This document shows positions 11,731 through 24,235 of a stretch of DNA of 64,000 nucleotides, in pieces. Source of the DNA: Reticulitermes lucifugus (Eukaryota > Arthropoda > Insecta > Blattodea > Rhinotermitidae); contig JAKCWW010000229.1 in assembly GCA_026260175.1 (NCBI GenBank), forward strand, positions 7,982 through 71,981. Direction: 5' to 3'. Within the stretch, counting starts at the first letter, position 1. Every line of letters begins with the position of its first letter. A model generated the notes under the pieces. It saw only the letters and a list, made by a program, of their open reading frames with translations, had not been told where the DNA came from and searched no databases. A program made the position numbers and the translations under genes.

Positions 11731-12544
11731 CATCCCATGACGACCTATGGACGTTATGGTATTTCGTTGTTACTGGTCTTTAGAGACAGACTTCTCTGTG
11801 AGGTACGAGCTGAGGGCGAAGTAACACTTGAACTAAGCAGAACAGTGAAGATTATCGATATCTCAGTTTGCGAGATGCCGATTTTAATGGACTGTAAGTC
11901 TGTTGCTAAGAAACGGAGAACACTTACGGCATGTTGCGTAAAACGTGGAAAGGCACATTAAGATACGCTCATCGTCAGCGTTTTACTTGAAAATAGTCAC
12001 TAATCTAAAAGCTACGGATAGTAACTAAGAGAATGGGTCGGGAGTGTTACGGTCTACGACCATTTCGTAACGCGCGCAGCTGTTACGCACTGGTGTTTTC
12101 GCAGTACACCGCCCCAAGATAGATGACTGCGTTTCTTGACACGGTGTATGCCGTATGTGTAATACCGATGGCGGAACTTCTGTGGGACATGCGCCTTGTA
12201 TGAGTAGTTCTAATTGTATTTTTGATTCTTGGACCATTTTGCAAAAACACATCGCTATGACACCCCCTTCGCTGATTGAGCAGTAGTCTGTGCTGTTGTG
12301 ATGTATGGAAGCCGTATTGTTGTATTCTACCTGCGAATGTTGTGAAGCACCTTATAGACATCAGACTATCACGTTCGGCAACTGGACGATCGGATGAATG
12401 GACGTTCTTTGATAAAGTTTTTATGGTAGCTTTAAAGAAGGTGTAATCGAACGTCGCGGTGGTGCCTTAACACTCGTCCCTCATATTCCGCAGGTACCGA
12501 GCTCATATTTCGGTCCGGGAACCGGCTGTTCTGATATAGGTTTT
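11731..12544. other. No gene or classified repeat seen
   Basis: Overlapping ORFs of 74-92 codons at 11737-12361 have no recognisable domain. Confidence 0.45.
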
Positions 12545-12725
12545 ATAGATTGATATGGCTCAGGATAGGGACAGGTGGCGGGCTCTTGTGAGTGCGGTAA
12601 TGAACCTTNNNNNNNNNNNNNNNNNNNNNNNNNNNNNNNNNNNNNNNNNNNNNNNNNNCTTGACTAGCTGACGACGTGTTAGCTTCTCAAGAAGGACTCT
12701 GCTCCATGGAGTTAGTTAGTTCTTC
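12545..12725 (+). mobile_element. LINE remnant (family LA) interrupted by a gap
   Basis: Translation from about 12551 gives DMAQDRDRWRALVSAVMNL, the conserved end of the LA ORF2. After the run of N the sequence reads RVSFSRRTLLHGVS (about 12680-12715) and ends at a stop. The minus-strand copy at 4055-4380 carries the same two blocks. Only the last 60 or so residues of the ORF are present, so this is a strongly 5'-truncated copy. Confidence 0.85.
12609..12658. other. Assembly gap, 50 N
   Basis: Exactly 50 unknown bases, probably a placeholder gap of undefined size. It falls inside a LINE fragment, a typical place for an assembler to stop. Confidence 0.95.
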
Positions 12726-13603
12726 TCAGCACTCCAAGCAAATTGAGATAGGTTTTAAAATTAGGCGAAGGACGCTTTCTTCCACCCTCTTTCCAATTCC
12801 ATATTTATCATAACATTCGTGTGTAATCTGAGCAATTGGAAGTGTACAGGGTTACATGTGCCTCGAATACATGAAAAATTTTGCGTAGACCGACTAGAAT
12901 TGATTTTTCTTAAGCACGGATGTTGTTACGAAGGTTGTCAGAGTGAGAGGGGTGAGTTTTTTCTTCACATAGTTCCGAGTTCTCTCCAAACCCCCATTAC
13001 GACTTCAGGACGTGGTTCTTAGAGGTTACTTCTGCGCTGAAAAATCTGCCGCAAGCTACGCCGTCTTTTAATAGTAGTTTCCATCGTTCTGTGATGGCGG
13101 TTTACTCCACTGTTACAGCACTATGGCGTGCAGAAAGATGAGAAACGTGTTTGGTCACGGCGTTGTAGATACTGCATTTCTCGCGTAATGCTCTTGACTT
13201 GCGTTGAAACTTGTTTGTTCAGTACAGAGTAGCTGGCTTCATCTTTGTTTCGTGGTATGAAGTGTGACTTATCTTGTCTCGGAATCACGCGGGATGTTCA
13301 GTGTTTTACCTTGGTCTCTGAACTGCGTTGGGACACTACTGGCTGACATTGAATTAAATATTAAATGTTTTGAGAATGCAATAACGGATGTCCTTTAGTC
13401 CTGTGTTGCAGCTTCACGCTTTCCATGCAAATTATTTTTCTTGATTTCATGGATATTTGTAGCTGGCGTGTTTTTATTTCACTCGCTGCCGAGGATGTGA
13501 CGAGCATTTACAGTCACATCTGACAGAGCGTTGATAATTATGTCTGAGTTTCCCAGTAAAGTTCAGTCAGTCAACGCTTTCACCCCACATCTTCCAGCCG
13601 AAC
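12726..13603. other. No gene or classified repeat seen
   Basis: No motif, inverted repeat or microsatellite of note. Confidence 0.5.
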
Positions 13604-13968
13604 CTATATAACAGGGGTGGCCAAACCGCGGCTCGCGAGCCACATGCGGCTGACTGACATATAATGTGCGGCTCGCGGTAATATGTTGTCTGAGCTCCTT
13701 TATGCATTACAATTCATGTAAAAGGTAAATAAAAAATTTTGAAGCTTTATAATTATTTACCGGGTATAAACTGAGAGTCCCCTGGATTAAAACGTAAGTT
13801 TAATGTTCATGGTGAGTAAATATATTTAAGAATTTTTGTAACAAATTGTGCATGTAACAATAAAACGTGCGTGTGTAATATTTGTTCATGTCTTGCGGCT
13901 CTCAAACATCTGAAGTTTATCGTATGTGGCTCTTACGTTAAGTAAGATTGGCCACCCCTGCTATATAA
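13604..13968. mobile_element. Complete hAT-type MITE with 8-bp target duplication
   Basis: The element spans 13612-13960 (349 bp). Its termini caggggtggcca and tggccacccctg are perfect inverted repeats of 12 bp and match the CAGGGGT...CCCCTG ends typical of hAT transposons. The 8-bp sequence ctatataa is present immediately on both sides (13604-13611 and 13961-13968), which is the duplication length hAT transposases make. Subterminal 'gcggct' and 'agccaca' repeats sit just inside both ends. The interior is A+T-rich and non-coding, so it needs a transposase supplied elsewhere. The perfect duplication suggests a fairly recent insertion. Confidence 0.93.
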
Positions 13969-14359
13969 CCTGAGCATAAAATAAGACGCTTTTCCCATTT
14001 CAAGCATTGACGTACCTCCGAAACGTATTTTCTTAAAAATCTGTTATTCTACTTTGCCTGGAAGAAATTTTAACTGACGCGTCAAGTTACGTTCCTTGAA
14101 CAGGCTCGAAGAATTGAAACGTTTAAAGAACGTTTAACACGAGTGTATTCGGCGTCTGTGTAAGGGCAACAATAGCAAATTGTAAACGAGTATCCATAGA
14201 GTTGGTCTTGAAAGGGTGCACGTTGGAACAATACAGTATTAATTATAATTAGTTGATGATAATCTGTGAAATGGCATTCGTTCTTTTGGGTCATCCTGAT
14301 GAGATTCGCTGGAAACGTAAGTCAAGAAATTAAGGACTAGATATTCAGCTACTTGTATG
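13969..14359. other. No gene or classified repeat seen
   Basis: A 70-codon minus-strand ORF at 14082-14294 has no recognised motif. Confidence 0.45.
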
Positions 14360-14790
14360 GTAAAGGTTCCCCTTTTCACGCCATGAAGACGTGTGGGGGA
14401 TGATGGTGGTGGAGGCGGCGGCGGCGTTAAAGAAGAAGAAGAAGATGATAGATTGATTTCAGTGTATATTTTTTCTTGGGGCTACCTACTGAGTAACTCC
14501 GAGTTGTCACGGTCGTAGCCCCTTCGCAGTAATGCACAATTTTTGCCGTATAGGGGGAGTTGATGTATAGCTCTACTCATTCTTAACCTCGGGGCAAGAT
14601 GGAGGTTGAGTGGTCAACATCACGCCCCGGCCGCCTTACCCTCGGGACAGAACCTCGGTATCTGTTGATCAGGAGGCTGGGTGGTAGTCAGATCCGGTTT
14701 TGACGATTTGCAGAAGAGAAAAATCTGCCCTGTCGGGATGCGAACCTCGGATCTTCCAGCCGGTAGCCTAGTCACTATCCCGAGTCATTT
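14360..14790 (-). mobile_element. Long SINE copy, family S1, with internal insertion
   Basis: On the minus strand the order is head with B box (aggttcgcatccc, 14735-14747), 'gacagggcagatttttctc', 'ggtaaggcggccggggcgtg' (about 14640-14621), 'ttgaccactcaacctccatc', 'gccccgaggttaagaatg', 'agtagagctatac', and finally a tail near 14380 ('cgtgaaaaggggaacctttacc'). The tail is separated from the body by about 130 bases containing ggc/ggt and aag triplet runs (14404-14444). This copy and 47179 show that the dispersed S1 pieces belong to one tRNA-derived SINE. Confidence 0.8.
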
Positions 14791-17564
14791 GTACAGCTAG
14801 GAACATACGTGATTTAGTAGAGTAAATGTCTCTGCCGAATACTGTCGACGTGCACAGATTACCATGCTTCTGAGATACAGTCACATGTCAGATTTAACTT
14901 GCCGATGATATGGCCCAGTTGGGGACGATTAGTGTTGGCGGTGACGAACCTTTGGACTTGCTGGCGACGAGGAATTTCTGGAACAGCTGAACACCTTGGT
15001 CAGTGAGTTTTAAGATTTCAGTGAGGAGCTACTCTCACATTTCATTGAGGAGGGACTCTCATTGTCCTTGTACATTGCCCTGTACTGACAAGACGGTATT
15101 CAATTTGTAGCTGGCGATAGGTAAGGTCTCGTATACCGAACATTATGCACACTTAAAATGTATTCTGCATGGTTTTTGTGGGAGTGTGGAGTACAATGTT
15201 TTGAACACATGACCAATGCCATTATTTTAAGTGGTGTGGAGAAAGTTAGGTGCTATGTGTAATTGTGTTTGCGTTGTGTTACATAAAACGGTTCATCGTG
15301 CTTTAAAATTTGCACGTAAGGAAATGTTGGCCGTTTGTTTTGTATGAATGTTGAACTAACGAAGTATTCGAAGTAGTGAATAATGAACAGTGTAAATATT
15401 TTACACCTAGAAACTGACACCATCGTAACCGTACAAACAAAGTAACTTACGCTTAATGTATTGTGCTGTGAAATCTCAGACTTAAAAAATTGGAAACCTC
15501 TTGTATTGAAATGTTGAACTGTTATGTAGGTTCTTGTTCGATACAATCAATTTAGAATACACTAAGTGAATAAGATTTTTTTTCATAACGTTTTGCGAGA
15601 AAATATACATTCCTGTAGACATACAAAAATGAAGGAATGTGAAGTAATTATATCTACCTTTTTAAATCTGTTTGTATGTATCATTCCTAGACTTACAACT
15701 AGGTCCACAGGCACAGTCTAAGCAAAATTTTTGAAATCAAAAGAAACACGCCGTCTGATAAGTTTCACGTAACTTATTCTTAAAATTGACGTTATCTTGT
15801 CATATCTTATTCGATAAAAGTGGGGTATACGTGGAATGGTTTATTTAGTTTCTGTGTCTTAATTTTGAACTAACTCCATGGCTTACAGTCCACTAGTGAT
15901 TCAGCTAGTCACGAAATTCCCCCCTCGTGTGCGTACCTTCGCCTTCGCTGTCTGCTGGGAGAACATGCAGCCGCCCTCGAATGAACTTTTGTGTTGTTAT
16001 GCGTAGGTGGCGTGGCTGTATGTAAACATACAGTGGATGAACAATTGAAATTGTCCTTGGAAAACAAAAACCTTTTAGTGGTAAATAAATAAATAATTGT
16101 AAATCTTGTTACGAATCGTTTCCGCGTGCTTTTTGTAAGCACCTTTGTTTTTCCTGAGAACTGAAAACTGACGCTCCCAGATCCTCGTCTTTTCTCTGTG
16201 TTGTATCCCCCATACATTTTTGTTGCAGAATGTCGTTTACTCACTGAACTGTCACGAAAGTGAACCAGGCGCTGAACTGAAGATGGTTCTGTACAACTCT
16301 CGTACTTGTTAAAGCTTTGTGTTGAGAAGTTCTCTCTAACCTGCGCCTAATGTGGTTTAGTTGATCTTCAGTGGAAGATATGACTGTATTATGTCTTCTC
16401 CATATGGTGTCGTCGCGTCAAATATTTGGGGGTATACAGGTGGCTGAAAATAACCTTAAGTCTTTATTTTCTGGTTTTGATTTTAATATACTTCTGTAAA
16501 TATAAATCTTCTGTGATAGGATTACAAAAGCATTCTTAACCACTCCCACGAGCGCGAACGCAGTAGTTAAAATGCTTCTTTCGAACCTCATTTGCAACCT
16601 GCGAGTCATGTTAAGGCCTCATCGGATATGTCTTTAGTCCGGCCTGCACAACTCTGAAAGCGACGAGGGCCATACTGTTTCAGAGAAAACAGCTGAGGGC
16701 CGCAGGTGTGTATTCCGGGGGGGGGGGTGATACTTTATTAAGAACTTTCATACACGTCAGAGTGGCGCGGTTGAAAAAACCGTTCTCGACGGCAGCATTT
16801 AATTTTAAACATTCAGACAGTTACATTTTATAGAATATTCCTTGGAAGTCATGGACCGCATGCCTTACGCTGGCCGTATGTTCTGCAGGCCTCTCTTAAG
16901 TGGTAATTCCTCATCTGCTGTAAACATGTACTTTGCCAGCTGATTTACTAATTAAAGCTGCTTCTGTCCTGGAATCCCAAGTTTTTGCCACCTTTCCCAC
17001 GTTTGAATTGATGAAAATTCCACCTTATCTGTTTTGCTCACATGATCCAGTGGCCACTGAAATTAATTTGTGGGAGTAACTAACGTCAACCCACGCTAAG
17101 GGCACAGCGGAGAATGTTTTGTAAATGAAAAGCTGAGATGCACTGTAAGCTGGATCTTCTGTCACACGTGCTCTAGTGTAGTGAACTCGAGCATTTGGGC
17201 GGATTTCAGTCTCCAGTAATCACGAGCTGTTTCTGGCAGTTGGAATGCATTCGCAGCACCTTGTTTCTTGCTGTTGGTTGTAACACGTGTATGTATACTG
17301 TACTACCGAATGGCCAAGACGGTAACTAAATGCTGCTGTTCTAAATGAATTACAAGTTTCCAAGAACCTGATAATAATTAAACGCTGCAGTACATGATTC
17401 GCTGTCTTGGTTACGGAGTGATTCATTTAACTACTGAAGCGTTGTCACTGTTACTGCTGTAGTTCTGTAAATATTACTGCTGACTGGCGTGAATGTAAAT
17501 AGGGTGAGTGTCCGCCAGCAGCCAATACAAACTAAGACTGGCAGCTTGTATACAACTTAATTGT
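14791..17564. other. No gene or classified repeat seen
   Basis: Contains minus-strand ORFs of 97 and 111 codons (15253-15546 and 15909-16244) without recognisable domains, and a run of eleven G at 16717-16727. Nothing else stands out. Confidence 0.45.
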
Positions 17565-17845
17565 GACGCATTCGCGTAACTCGTCGAATGCGCAAACACG
17601 GCTGTATTACATCTACTGAAGATTGGTCCTGTTACAGTTTTTGCGGCAACAGTGCGTTATCTTACTGTTACCAGTGTAATCGGCGTTGAAAGCGTTGCCA
17701 TGGAAAAGCTACAGTGCGTCCCTTTTTTCTTGTGCTGCTTGTAAACAATGCTTGTATGGCGATTTTGTCACCGCCAACAATAAAAACGCACTTAGGTCTT
17801 CGTGTAAAGTGCCCGACATTTTTGTCCGATTTTGCGAGGTGTCTT
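17565..17845 (-). mobile_element. R2-type MITE copy, diverged
   Basis: The left end 'tgtgacgcattcgcgtaac' resembles the R2 terminus. The stretch 17755-17835 ('gtcaccgccaacaataaaaa', 'cttaggtcttcgtgtaaagt', 'tttttgtccgattttg') is the reverse complement of the 3' half of the R2 copy at 30095-30200. It is non-coding. Confidence 0.6.
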
Positions 17846-18294
17846 CTTTCGCACTTACATGTCATGTTACTCCATTCACTTGTAACAAGATTTCACGCTG
17901 GCATCGGGTACACTGGTTTAGTACTCATCGGACTTAACGAGCCAGTGTTTCTTGTTTCCCTGTTCAGTTATAACAGATACATTTTTTATTTCCCTTCATG
18001 TGTAGTTTTTGAACTTCCGGTGTTGTCATTAGTCTCTTGGACGGGTCGTAGTCTATAATCCCAAGACAGTATGTATTGCACTGCAGCCTACTGATTTTTC
18101 AAATTTAATGGGGCACGCAACCTTCGTGTTTTATTATTCACTACAAAACTGTCATAAATAGCCGTTTGAAGCCAAAAATACTGCGATACCTTTAATCGAT
18201 TATTGCTGCTGTTGATTTTTTGTGTTAATGGACATTTTTATGATACGGGATTTGGACGTCATGGGTACAAGATGACTTACATTATAATAGGCAG
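17846..18294. other. No gene or classified repeat seen
   Basis: A 114-codon plus-strand ORF (17714-18058) starts inside the R2 copy and is best explained as a chance frame. Confidence 0.45.
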
Positions 18295-18385
18295 CTGGGG
18301 ATGTTTTCCTGGGGTTAATGCAGCCGGAGTGAGGCTGACCACCTGCGTCTAGTGCCTACGTAAAAAATGCCTGCAGCTGTATATC
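18295..18385 (+). mobile_element. SINE fragment, family S1
   Basis: The block 'ggggttaatgcagccgg', 'agtgaggctgaccacctgcg' and 'tctagtgcc' corresponds to the middle of S1. Head and tail are missing. Confidence 0.5.
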
Positions 18386-18805
18386 CTCTTCCCCACACAT
18401 CCACATAACGCTGTGCGTGGGCAAACGAACAACATAGACCTCATACGATCATTTTACCCTGCCTGCTGTCGACTGAGAGTGGTATGGGCAGATTTAAATA
18501 CAAGAGAACGCAAGACGTCATATTTCGGTCGATGTAAGAGTTGTTTGTAACAGTCCCGTTGCCGAATATAACTTACAGCGTAGTAATGATCGCGTTTGGT
18601 GGTTTGGAGCCTGGCTGTGGGAAAGAGAGCGAGGATGTCGCAGACGCCGCCAGGGAATCCTTTATTTATCAGTGACGTTGACCTGTGCCACACACGTGTG
18701 GGAGAAGTTGCCTACGTTGCGCGGCGCTCTGGCAGTTCTTGCATGCCGTACGTCTTTTATGTCAGTTTATACAACGTGCACGCACGCACACAACGCACTG
18801 TGTGG
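18386..18805. other. No gene or classified repeat seen
   Basis: Overlapping chance ORFs on both strands near 18454-18835. No motifs. Confidence 0.4.
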
Positions 18806-18960
18806 CAGGGGTCCACAATTTTTCCAAGAGTCTAGGAGCCACCTCCAGATTCTAGGCTCCAGAGGGGTGACATGAATCAAGCAAACTGCGGTAATTATGC
18901 TGAAAATGTTAGATGTCACCATACAAAATTAGTCACATCGTCTGAAGTCGGGTATATAGG
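18806..18960. mobile_element. Possible hAT element end
   Basis: The stretch begins caggggtccacaattttt and continues 'gagccacctccag', which resembles the CAGGGGT start and following 'gagccac' of many non-autonomous hAT elements. I find no matching right terminus or 8-bp duplication nearby, so it may be a truncated copy or a chance match. Confidence 0.35.
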
Positions 18961-18964
18961 CCTA

Positions 18965-19388
18965 TTATTTTATTATTAAGGTGAGATCATGATTCGAAAC
19001 CCTGATGCATTTAGTATTGCGGATGAAATTTCCACCACATACTTGGTATTAAAACATACGAATTTTTTAGAATAAAGATTGTCGAAAGACAAAGTTTCTT
19101 AATGAAATGTTGACGGACTCTGGGTAATATTTCATGTATGTCTCGGAGTGACAGGCTTATGACTGCATCGGATGACGGTACCCTCCCCCAGTGAGAAAAA
19201 CTGGAACTGGAACAGACAGGATAGGATGCTGGGTGGGTCTTGGACTGGTCTTATGGGTATGCCTGCTGCATAGAGTGCAACGCTCTTACGAGAGTAGCGC
19301 GTGTTATAACAGTCGCAACCTTTTACACAGCCATGTTCACTGACACCCATATCCTGTTGTCGTCGAAAGCAGTTTATTGTTGTCTCCC
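18965..19388. other. No gene or classified repeat seen
   Basis: Nothing recognised. Short overlapping ORFs only. Confidence 0.45.
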
Positions 19389-19411
19389 ATTATTATTATT
19401 ATTATTATTAT
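19389..19411 (+). repeat. (ATT)n microsatellite
   Basis: Almost eight uninterrupted ATT units, directly upstream of the LINE LC fragment. Confidence 0.95.
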
Positions 19412-19745
19412 GGATTTTTGGAAACGAGACTACAAGAACATTCCAAATATTAAAAGCAAGAAATGAAGTACGAGAAAAATGGGATTAACGCAGTTCTGGA
19501 AAGCATTCAAAATAACGTGTTAAAATTGTATGGAGATGTATTACTTATGGGAGATAACATGGCGTGAACGAATATTGACCTAGTCGCCGGAAGGAAGATA
19601 AAGAAGAGGAAGGGTCGAAATTATGTGGGAAAGGGAGGTAGAAAGATGATGGAGAAGAATCTTTTAACACATGAAGACGCAATAAATCGGCAAATATGGC
19701 GAAAAGCGGCTGAGAACCAGTAACCAGTGTAACACTGGACAGCTG
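19412..19745 (+). mobile_element. LINE remnant (family LC), C-terminal end of ORF2
   Basis: Translation with several frame changes gives MDFWKRDYKNIPNIKSKK at the start (19411-19465), then SPEGR and RRGRVEIMWEREVERM (about 19588-19647), and LTHEDAINRQIWRKAAENQ ending at a stop near 19722. This is the tail of a non-LTR retrotransposon ORF2 and differs from LA and LB. The usual block between the first and second motifs ('LQWYGHV'-like) is not readable, so this part is decayed. The 3' flank runs into att/tcatc-rich sequence (19765-19800), like a microsatellite tail. Confidence 0.8.
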
Positions 19746-21043
19746 TAATAGATATTTGTACATTATTATTATCGTCGTCATCATCATGATCATCATCTTT
19801 CTCATGACCGTGTTACGAGGATTTTATTAAAATTCTAAAGCTTCACACCCTGTACTGCAGAAGTCTCCGTCTTGATGCGTTATTTTTAATTTGTTTATTT
19901 AGCTTTGAAATGTTGCCCGGCTCCTTTGGATATTACTGGTGTTCGAGTTCTTCCTTGTAGTGTCAGGAACTCCACCGTGTGTTCTGTCACCTGTAAAAAT
20001 TCTCCGTCTGCTAGATGCGTTGCGGCTGCTAACTTCTTATGCAAAAATGTTGACATATTTAGTTAACCCATTGCTTTATTAACACAGATTCTGCACTAAT
20101 CTCTGGCATTCTCTAATCAACTTACCGATGTTTTTAAGGGTTTAGGGGTTTTGTCTTATTATTTCATTTATATTGCCATTTTCTTATTGTTGCTATATTT
20201 GTTGTATTGGTTCTGGTTTAATGCACCATTTTTGTGTGTTTGTATTGTTTTTGTGTTGTATTTTTGTTCTTGTGCGGTTTTTGCAGTTGGCACGTGTGGT
20301 GTTGAGCCTGCACGTTAATGAAATTACTGAATTGAAATTAACTAAATTATTGCGAAAATGGTAATGTAAGCAAGCCTGTAATAAATACGCCCAGTGCCGG
20401 CTAAGACCTGTCACGTCATATGCGTTTGGCACCACTTGGTAGGTATATCAGGGTTACCAGTTCTAGAGTCTTACAGACAGTACCGTACCATAGCTACATG
20501 ACAAGACAAACATAAGGGCAGCAAACAGATCTATAGCCCCAAGGTCAGGGTTTGAGGTTCCACGTGTGAAGAAGGAAACATAACAGTCTACTTAGTTTAG
20601 GATTTGAGTTTTTTTTATTTTGGCACATGATTTGAACTTTTATTTTATTGAGGTTATCGCAGTAGCAAATATATAATGCACAAATCTCCGGAGTTGTATG
20701 GCGACATACGAAAACGTTTAATCCAAGTAGGCTAGGCTTTGAGTTTTATAATGACACAAAATTCAGGTGTTCCTGTTTTATTGTATGTGTATTAGTCAGC
20801 CCACGTTCCACTGTGCGTCACTTTAGTCGTTATCTTCTACTTTTTTACTCCAGGCAGTGATTCAGATAAGTTCTAGGAATTTGCAGAATGCATGAACATT
20901 TTCTGATACATCGGGAAGTTGAGCACGGTGTGCAGTTCCTCTTGACACTGCTTCGCAACGTTCGCAGGTCTTTGCTTCCTGTCTCCTTGCATTACGACTT
21001 CCACACCACGCATTAAGTGCGTATATTACCTTTATAGTAACAG
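19746..21043. other. No gene seen; A+T-rich
   Basis: The first 60 bases are an att/tcgtc/tcatc-rich tail of the LC copy (19765-19800). The remainder has short ORFs and no repeat I can name. Confidence 0.45.
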
Positions 21044-21335
21044 GCACAGATCTGAATACTGCTTCTGTTACAAATGCGGGTCTTCCGAGGTCTTGGTACA
21101 AGTGCTGTAGTGGAAAGTTTCGTGTTTTTGGAGAAAATGTAAAAAGCTTCGTGTTGCTGAAGAAAATGAACTGTCGCGTTACTCTGGACTAGCCCCAAAT
21201 GTGTTATACAGTAAGTAGGCCTATGCGCAGCGTGTTACCATTATATTAACCAGTACGGCTCTGAGTGTTGTTTCTGTTACAATTGTGAGAATCTTTCGAA
21301 GTTTTGGTACGAGTACAGCAGTAAAACGTTCCGTC
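21044..21335. repeat. Diverged direct duplication, units about 82 bp
   Basis: 21044-21125 and 21255-21335 share the order 'ctgttacaa', 'cttccgaggtcttggtac' (or 'ctttcgaagttttggtac') and 'gcagtaaaacgttccgt' (or 'tgtagtggaaagtttcgt'). The copies are direct, about 211 bp apart, and roughly 70% identical by eye. The unit does not recur elsewhere in the window. A minus-strand frame is open through unit 1 (21198-21013), but I see no evidence that it is coding. Confidence 0.6.
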
Positions 21336-23514
21336 TTTTGAAAACTCGTGCGCTGCTCGGGACGAGATCAGCAACATAAGGATTTTAATACTCGTACTTC
21401 AAAAATATTTTTTTCTGTTCATGGCCAAGTGTTCCAGTGTTCACATCTCTTCTACCCTGCCACTCGTATTCATGTTGTGATGCTTAATTAAACACGAACT
21501 ACAGTGCCTTATAGGCGTGACCTAAAGAATAGGCCTACTGTAATAGAAAGTATTGTTTTTATGTTGGTTTGTAACTCATTCTCCCTGAACATATTCTAAT
21601 TCAAGCTGGCTGAGGGAAATATCGGGGCAGCTAATTAGGATGTCTGAACGAACGGTGACTAGGTGTCATCAGAAATTTATGAGCTGGCGTAATTGAAACA
21701 AGTTAAAATGAGTTATACAGGAGAAAGTCTGTTCCGTTCAGTTGTTCTGTTCTTTTCAAGAGAAGGGCGATGCGGGCTATTAATGGCATATCGTGTTCTG
21801 TCTGCTCTAAGAAATGCGTAACTTGCAAGTTTGTGGAATATGTCTAGCTGCGGTTTCCAAATTTAGTGATTCACTGCTGACCTTTTTGAGCCAGGCTGCT
21901 GCAAGCAGTCTCCGCTGTAACGAATAGTTAGGTTCCTATTACCTATAAGCGCAGTGTTGTAATTGGGTGTTACGTTTCCGAACAGCCGATAAATGACAAA
22001 AAAAAGTTACAAGTTAATAGTTTTGATGCCTGTAACAAAACACAAGCAACGGGAATATATGAGAGTGTTACATATGCTGTGAAGGTACATAAAACTGTAA
22101 CTGAAATGTGTCCTATAAACAAAAGCAAGTTTTCGTAACTTAATCGTGTTTTCTTTTAGCTTAGGTGATTCCAGGGCCTTTAATTTGTTGCGAAGGTTTC
22201 CGATTGGCGAGTTCGAATTCGGATTACGAGTCAATGGCGCGGGTTATGCCCTTCGTTACAAAATTCTGTATGAAGGAAATTGCGTAATAGGAATCTTCGT
22301 GAAGCTAAGATTGTGCACTCTTTGTCGCAGTGAATCCTGTCTGTGTTGTTGACCGCCTGTGGTTCACTCAAACATATCTGCAAAGACTGCATGTTTGTCG
22401 TATTGTTTTATTTGTGCCGTCACTTTATGCTCATTGAACCACGTGATATTTTCCGGGTTCTGTGACGACTGGACAGACCATGTACTTCATCTTATTACAC
22501 TCATAAATTTCTTTAGCTGCGTAGCCCTTCATGTTTTGAAAAGACTTGACGGACTCCCCGGATCAGTAATATATTAACAATTAATTATGTGTGGAGTATG
22601 TTTATGTTCATTCAGTACGAAAGGAAACTGCAGTCGAAAACATTGCCTTGCTTCAGTGTGTTGCAGTGCATGTTCCATTGATTTTATGTTCATGTAAACG
22701 TCGGTTTGCATTGAAGTTTATTGCGACGTGTTTAGCTTGCGAAACGAAGCATAATTTCAGTACTTTTTTGAGTTATGTTTTTAGAACCTTTCCTGTACTG
22801 GGTTTCGTAATAGAGTTGAGGCATACTTGGCGTAATTGCCAGTTCAGTATAAAGCAACTCGTTACCTGTTTTTCAAGAATGTTGTAAAATTAAAATTTGT
22901 TATTATGGAAGGTATACTCGGACCCCCCCCCCTGGAAATCCTTCGCCAAGGTATAAGAGAGATCAGCGGAATTTGTAGACCACTAATTTGTCAGATCGGT
23001 CTGAGCTGAACGCGAAAGATGGTTCTCCTTTAGAATCTTAATAATAAACCAGAACTACAAAACACAGTAGGGCAAACTGAACGGCAAAGGAATACAGCAT
23101 TGTGTCATGTTAACTATCAGTCTGTAGATCGGGGGGGGGGAAGGAAGTTTTGCAGGAACTTTAAAGTGACCCAGTTGTTGAGAGGTTATGACATCTAAAG
23201 ACTGAGACGATCAAGTGATATTCTCCACAGCGTTCATGCTGGCACTGGAGCTCAGCCACTCCGTTATTCATGGGATCCCGAGGGCTGTTTCCACGAGAGT
23301 AAGCACCGAATCGTGACGTTGGCCGACGATTACCATCTAGTACCAGAGTTAAGAATGTCTGGAGCTATTCACCCTTTTCCCCACTTATTCTTGGCGCGCA
23401 CACAGACAGCTGTACTGTACGTTACCCCTTACTTATTTAAGTATGTAGCGCGAAGTAACTGTACAGTATGATGCATTTCCTTCAGCGATTGGCGACGCGA
23501 ACTTTCTTTGTAAG
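21336..23514. other. No gene or classified repeat seen
   Basis: Short ORFs up to 98 codons (22591-22887) without motifs. Homopolymer runs of ten C at 22923-22932 and ten G at 23131-23140 stand out. Confidence 0.45.
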
Positions 23515-23791
23515 CATGTTTGCAAAGTTGCGAAAAGCGACTGTTAGTTTCGTCATTTCTCTATCTGTGTCTCTCTGCATGGAGTAACTTGTGGCTGCGC
23601 GTTTAACGTTGGGCATTTCCTACAAAAATCTGCTGAGAAAAATCCGATTTTGATTAAAACATAGAAGATAGAGGCACCTTGCATGAACACATAAATTTAT
23701 GATATCTCTGTTAATTCTTCTAGGGTTGAGTAACGTTTCAGACATGTAGAGGGAATCGAAACATACGTATCATGTCAAAACGCCCCCCCCC
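23515..23791 (+). mobile_element. R2-type repeat cut by an assembly gap
   Basis: 'gttgcgaaaagcgactgtta', 'gtttcgtcatttctc' and 'gagaaaaatccgattttg', followed by 'gtttcagacatgtagag', give the same block order as the R2 copies at 4852 and 51462. The sequence stops at a run of nine C (23783-23791) that touches the gap. Confidence 0.65.
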
Positions 23792-24235
23792 NNNNNNNNN
23801 NNNNNNNNNNNNNNNNNNNNNNNNNNNNNNNNNNNNNNNNNNNNNNNNNNNNNNNNNNNNNNNNNNNNNNNNNNNNNNNNNNNNNNNNNNNNNNNNNNNN
23901 NNNNNNNNNNNNNNNNNNNNNNNNNNNNNNNNNNNNNNNNNNNNNNNNNNNNNNNNNNNNNNNNNNNNNNNNNNNNNNNNNNNNNNNNNNNNNNNNNNNN
24001 NNNNNNNNNNNNNNNNNNNNNNNNNNNNNNNNNNNNNNNNNNNNNNNNNNNNNNNNNNNNNNNNNNNNNNNNNNNNNNNNNNNNNNNNNNNNNNNNNNNN
24101 NNNNNNNNNNNNNNNNNNNNNNNNNNNNNNNNNNNNNNNNNNNNNNNNNNNNNNNNNNNNNNNNNNNNNNNNNNNNNNNNNNNNNNNNNNNNNNNNNNNN
24201 NNNNNNNNNNNNNNNNNNNNNNNNNNNNNNNNNNN
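23792..24235. other. Assembly gap, 444 N
   Basis: Unknown bases between an R2 copy ending in poly-C and an S1 SINE tail. ORFs running through it are meaningless. Confidence 0.95.
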
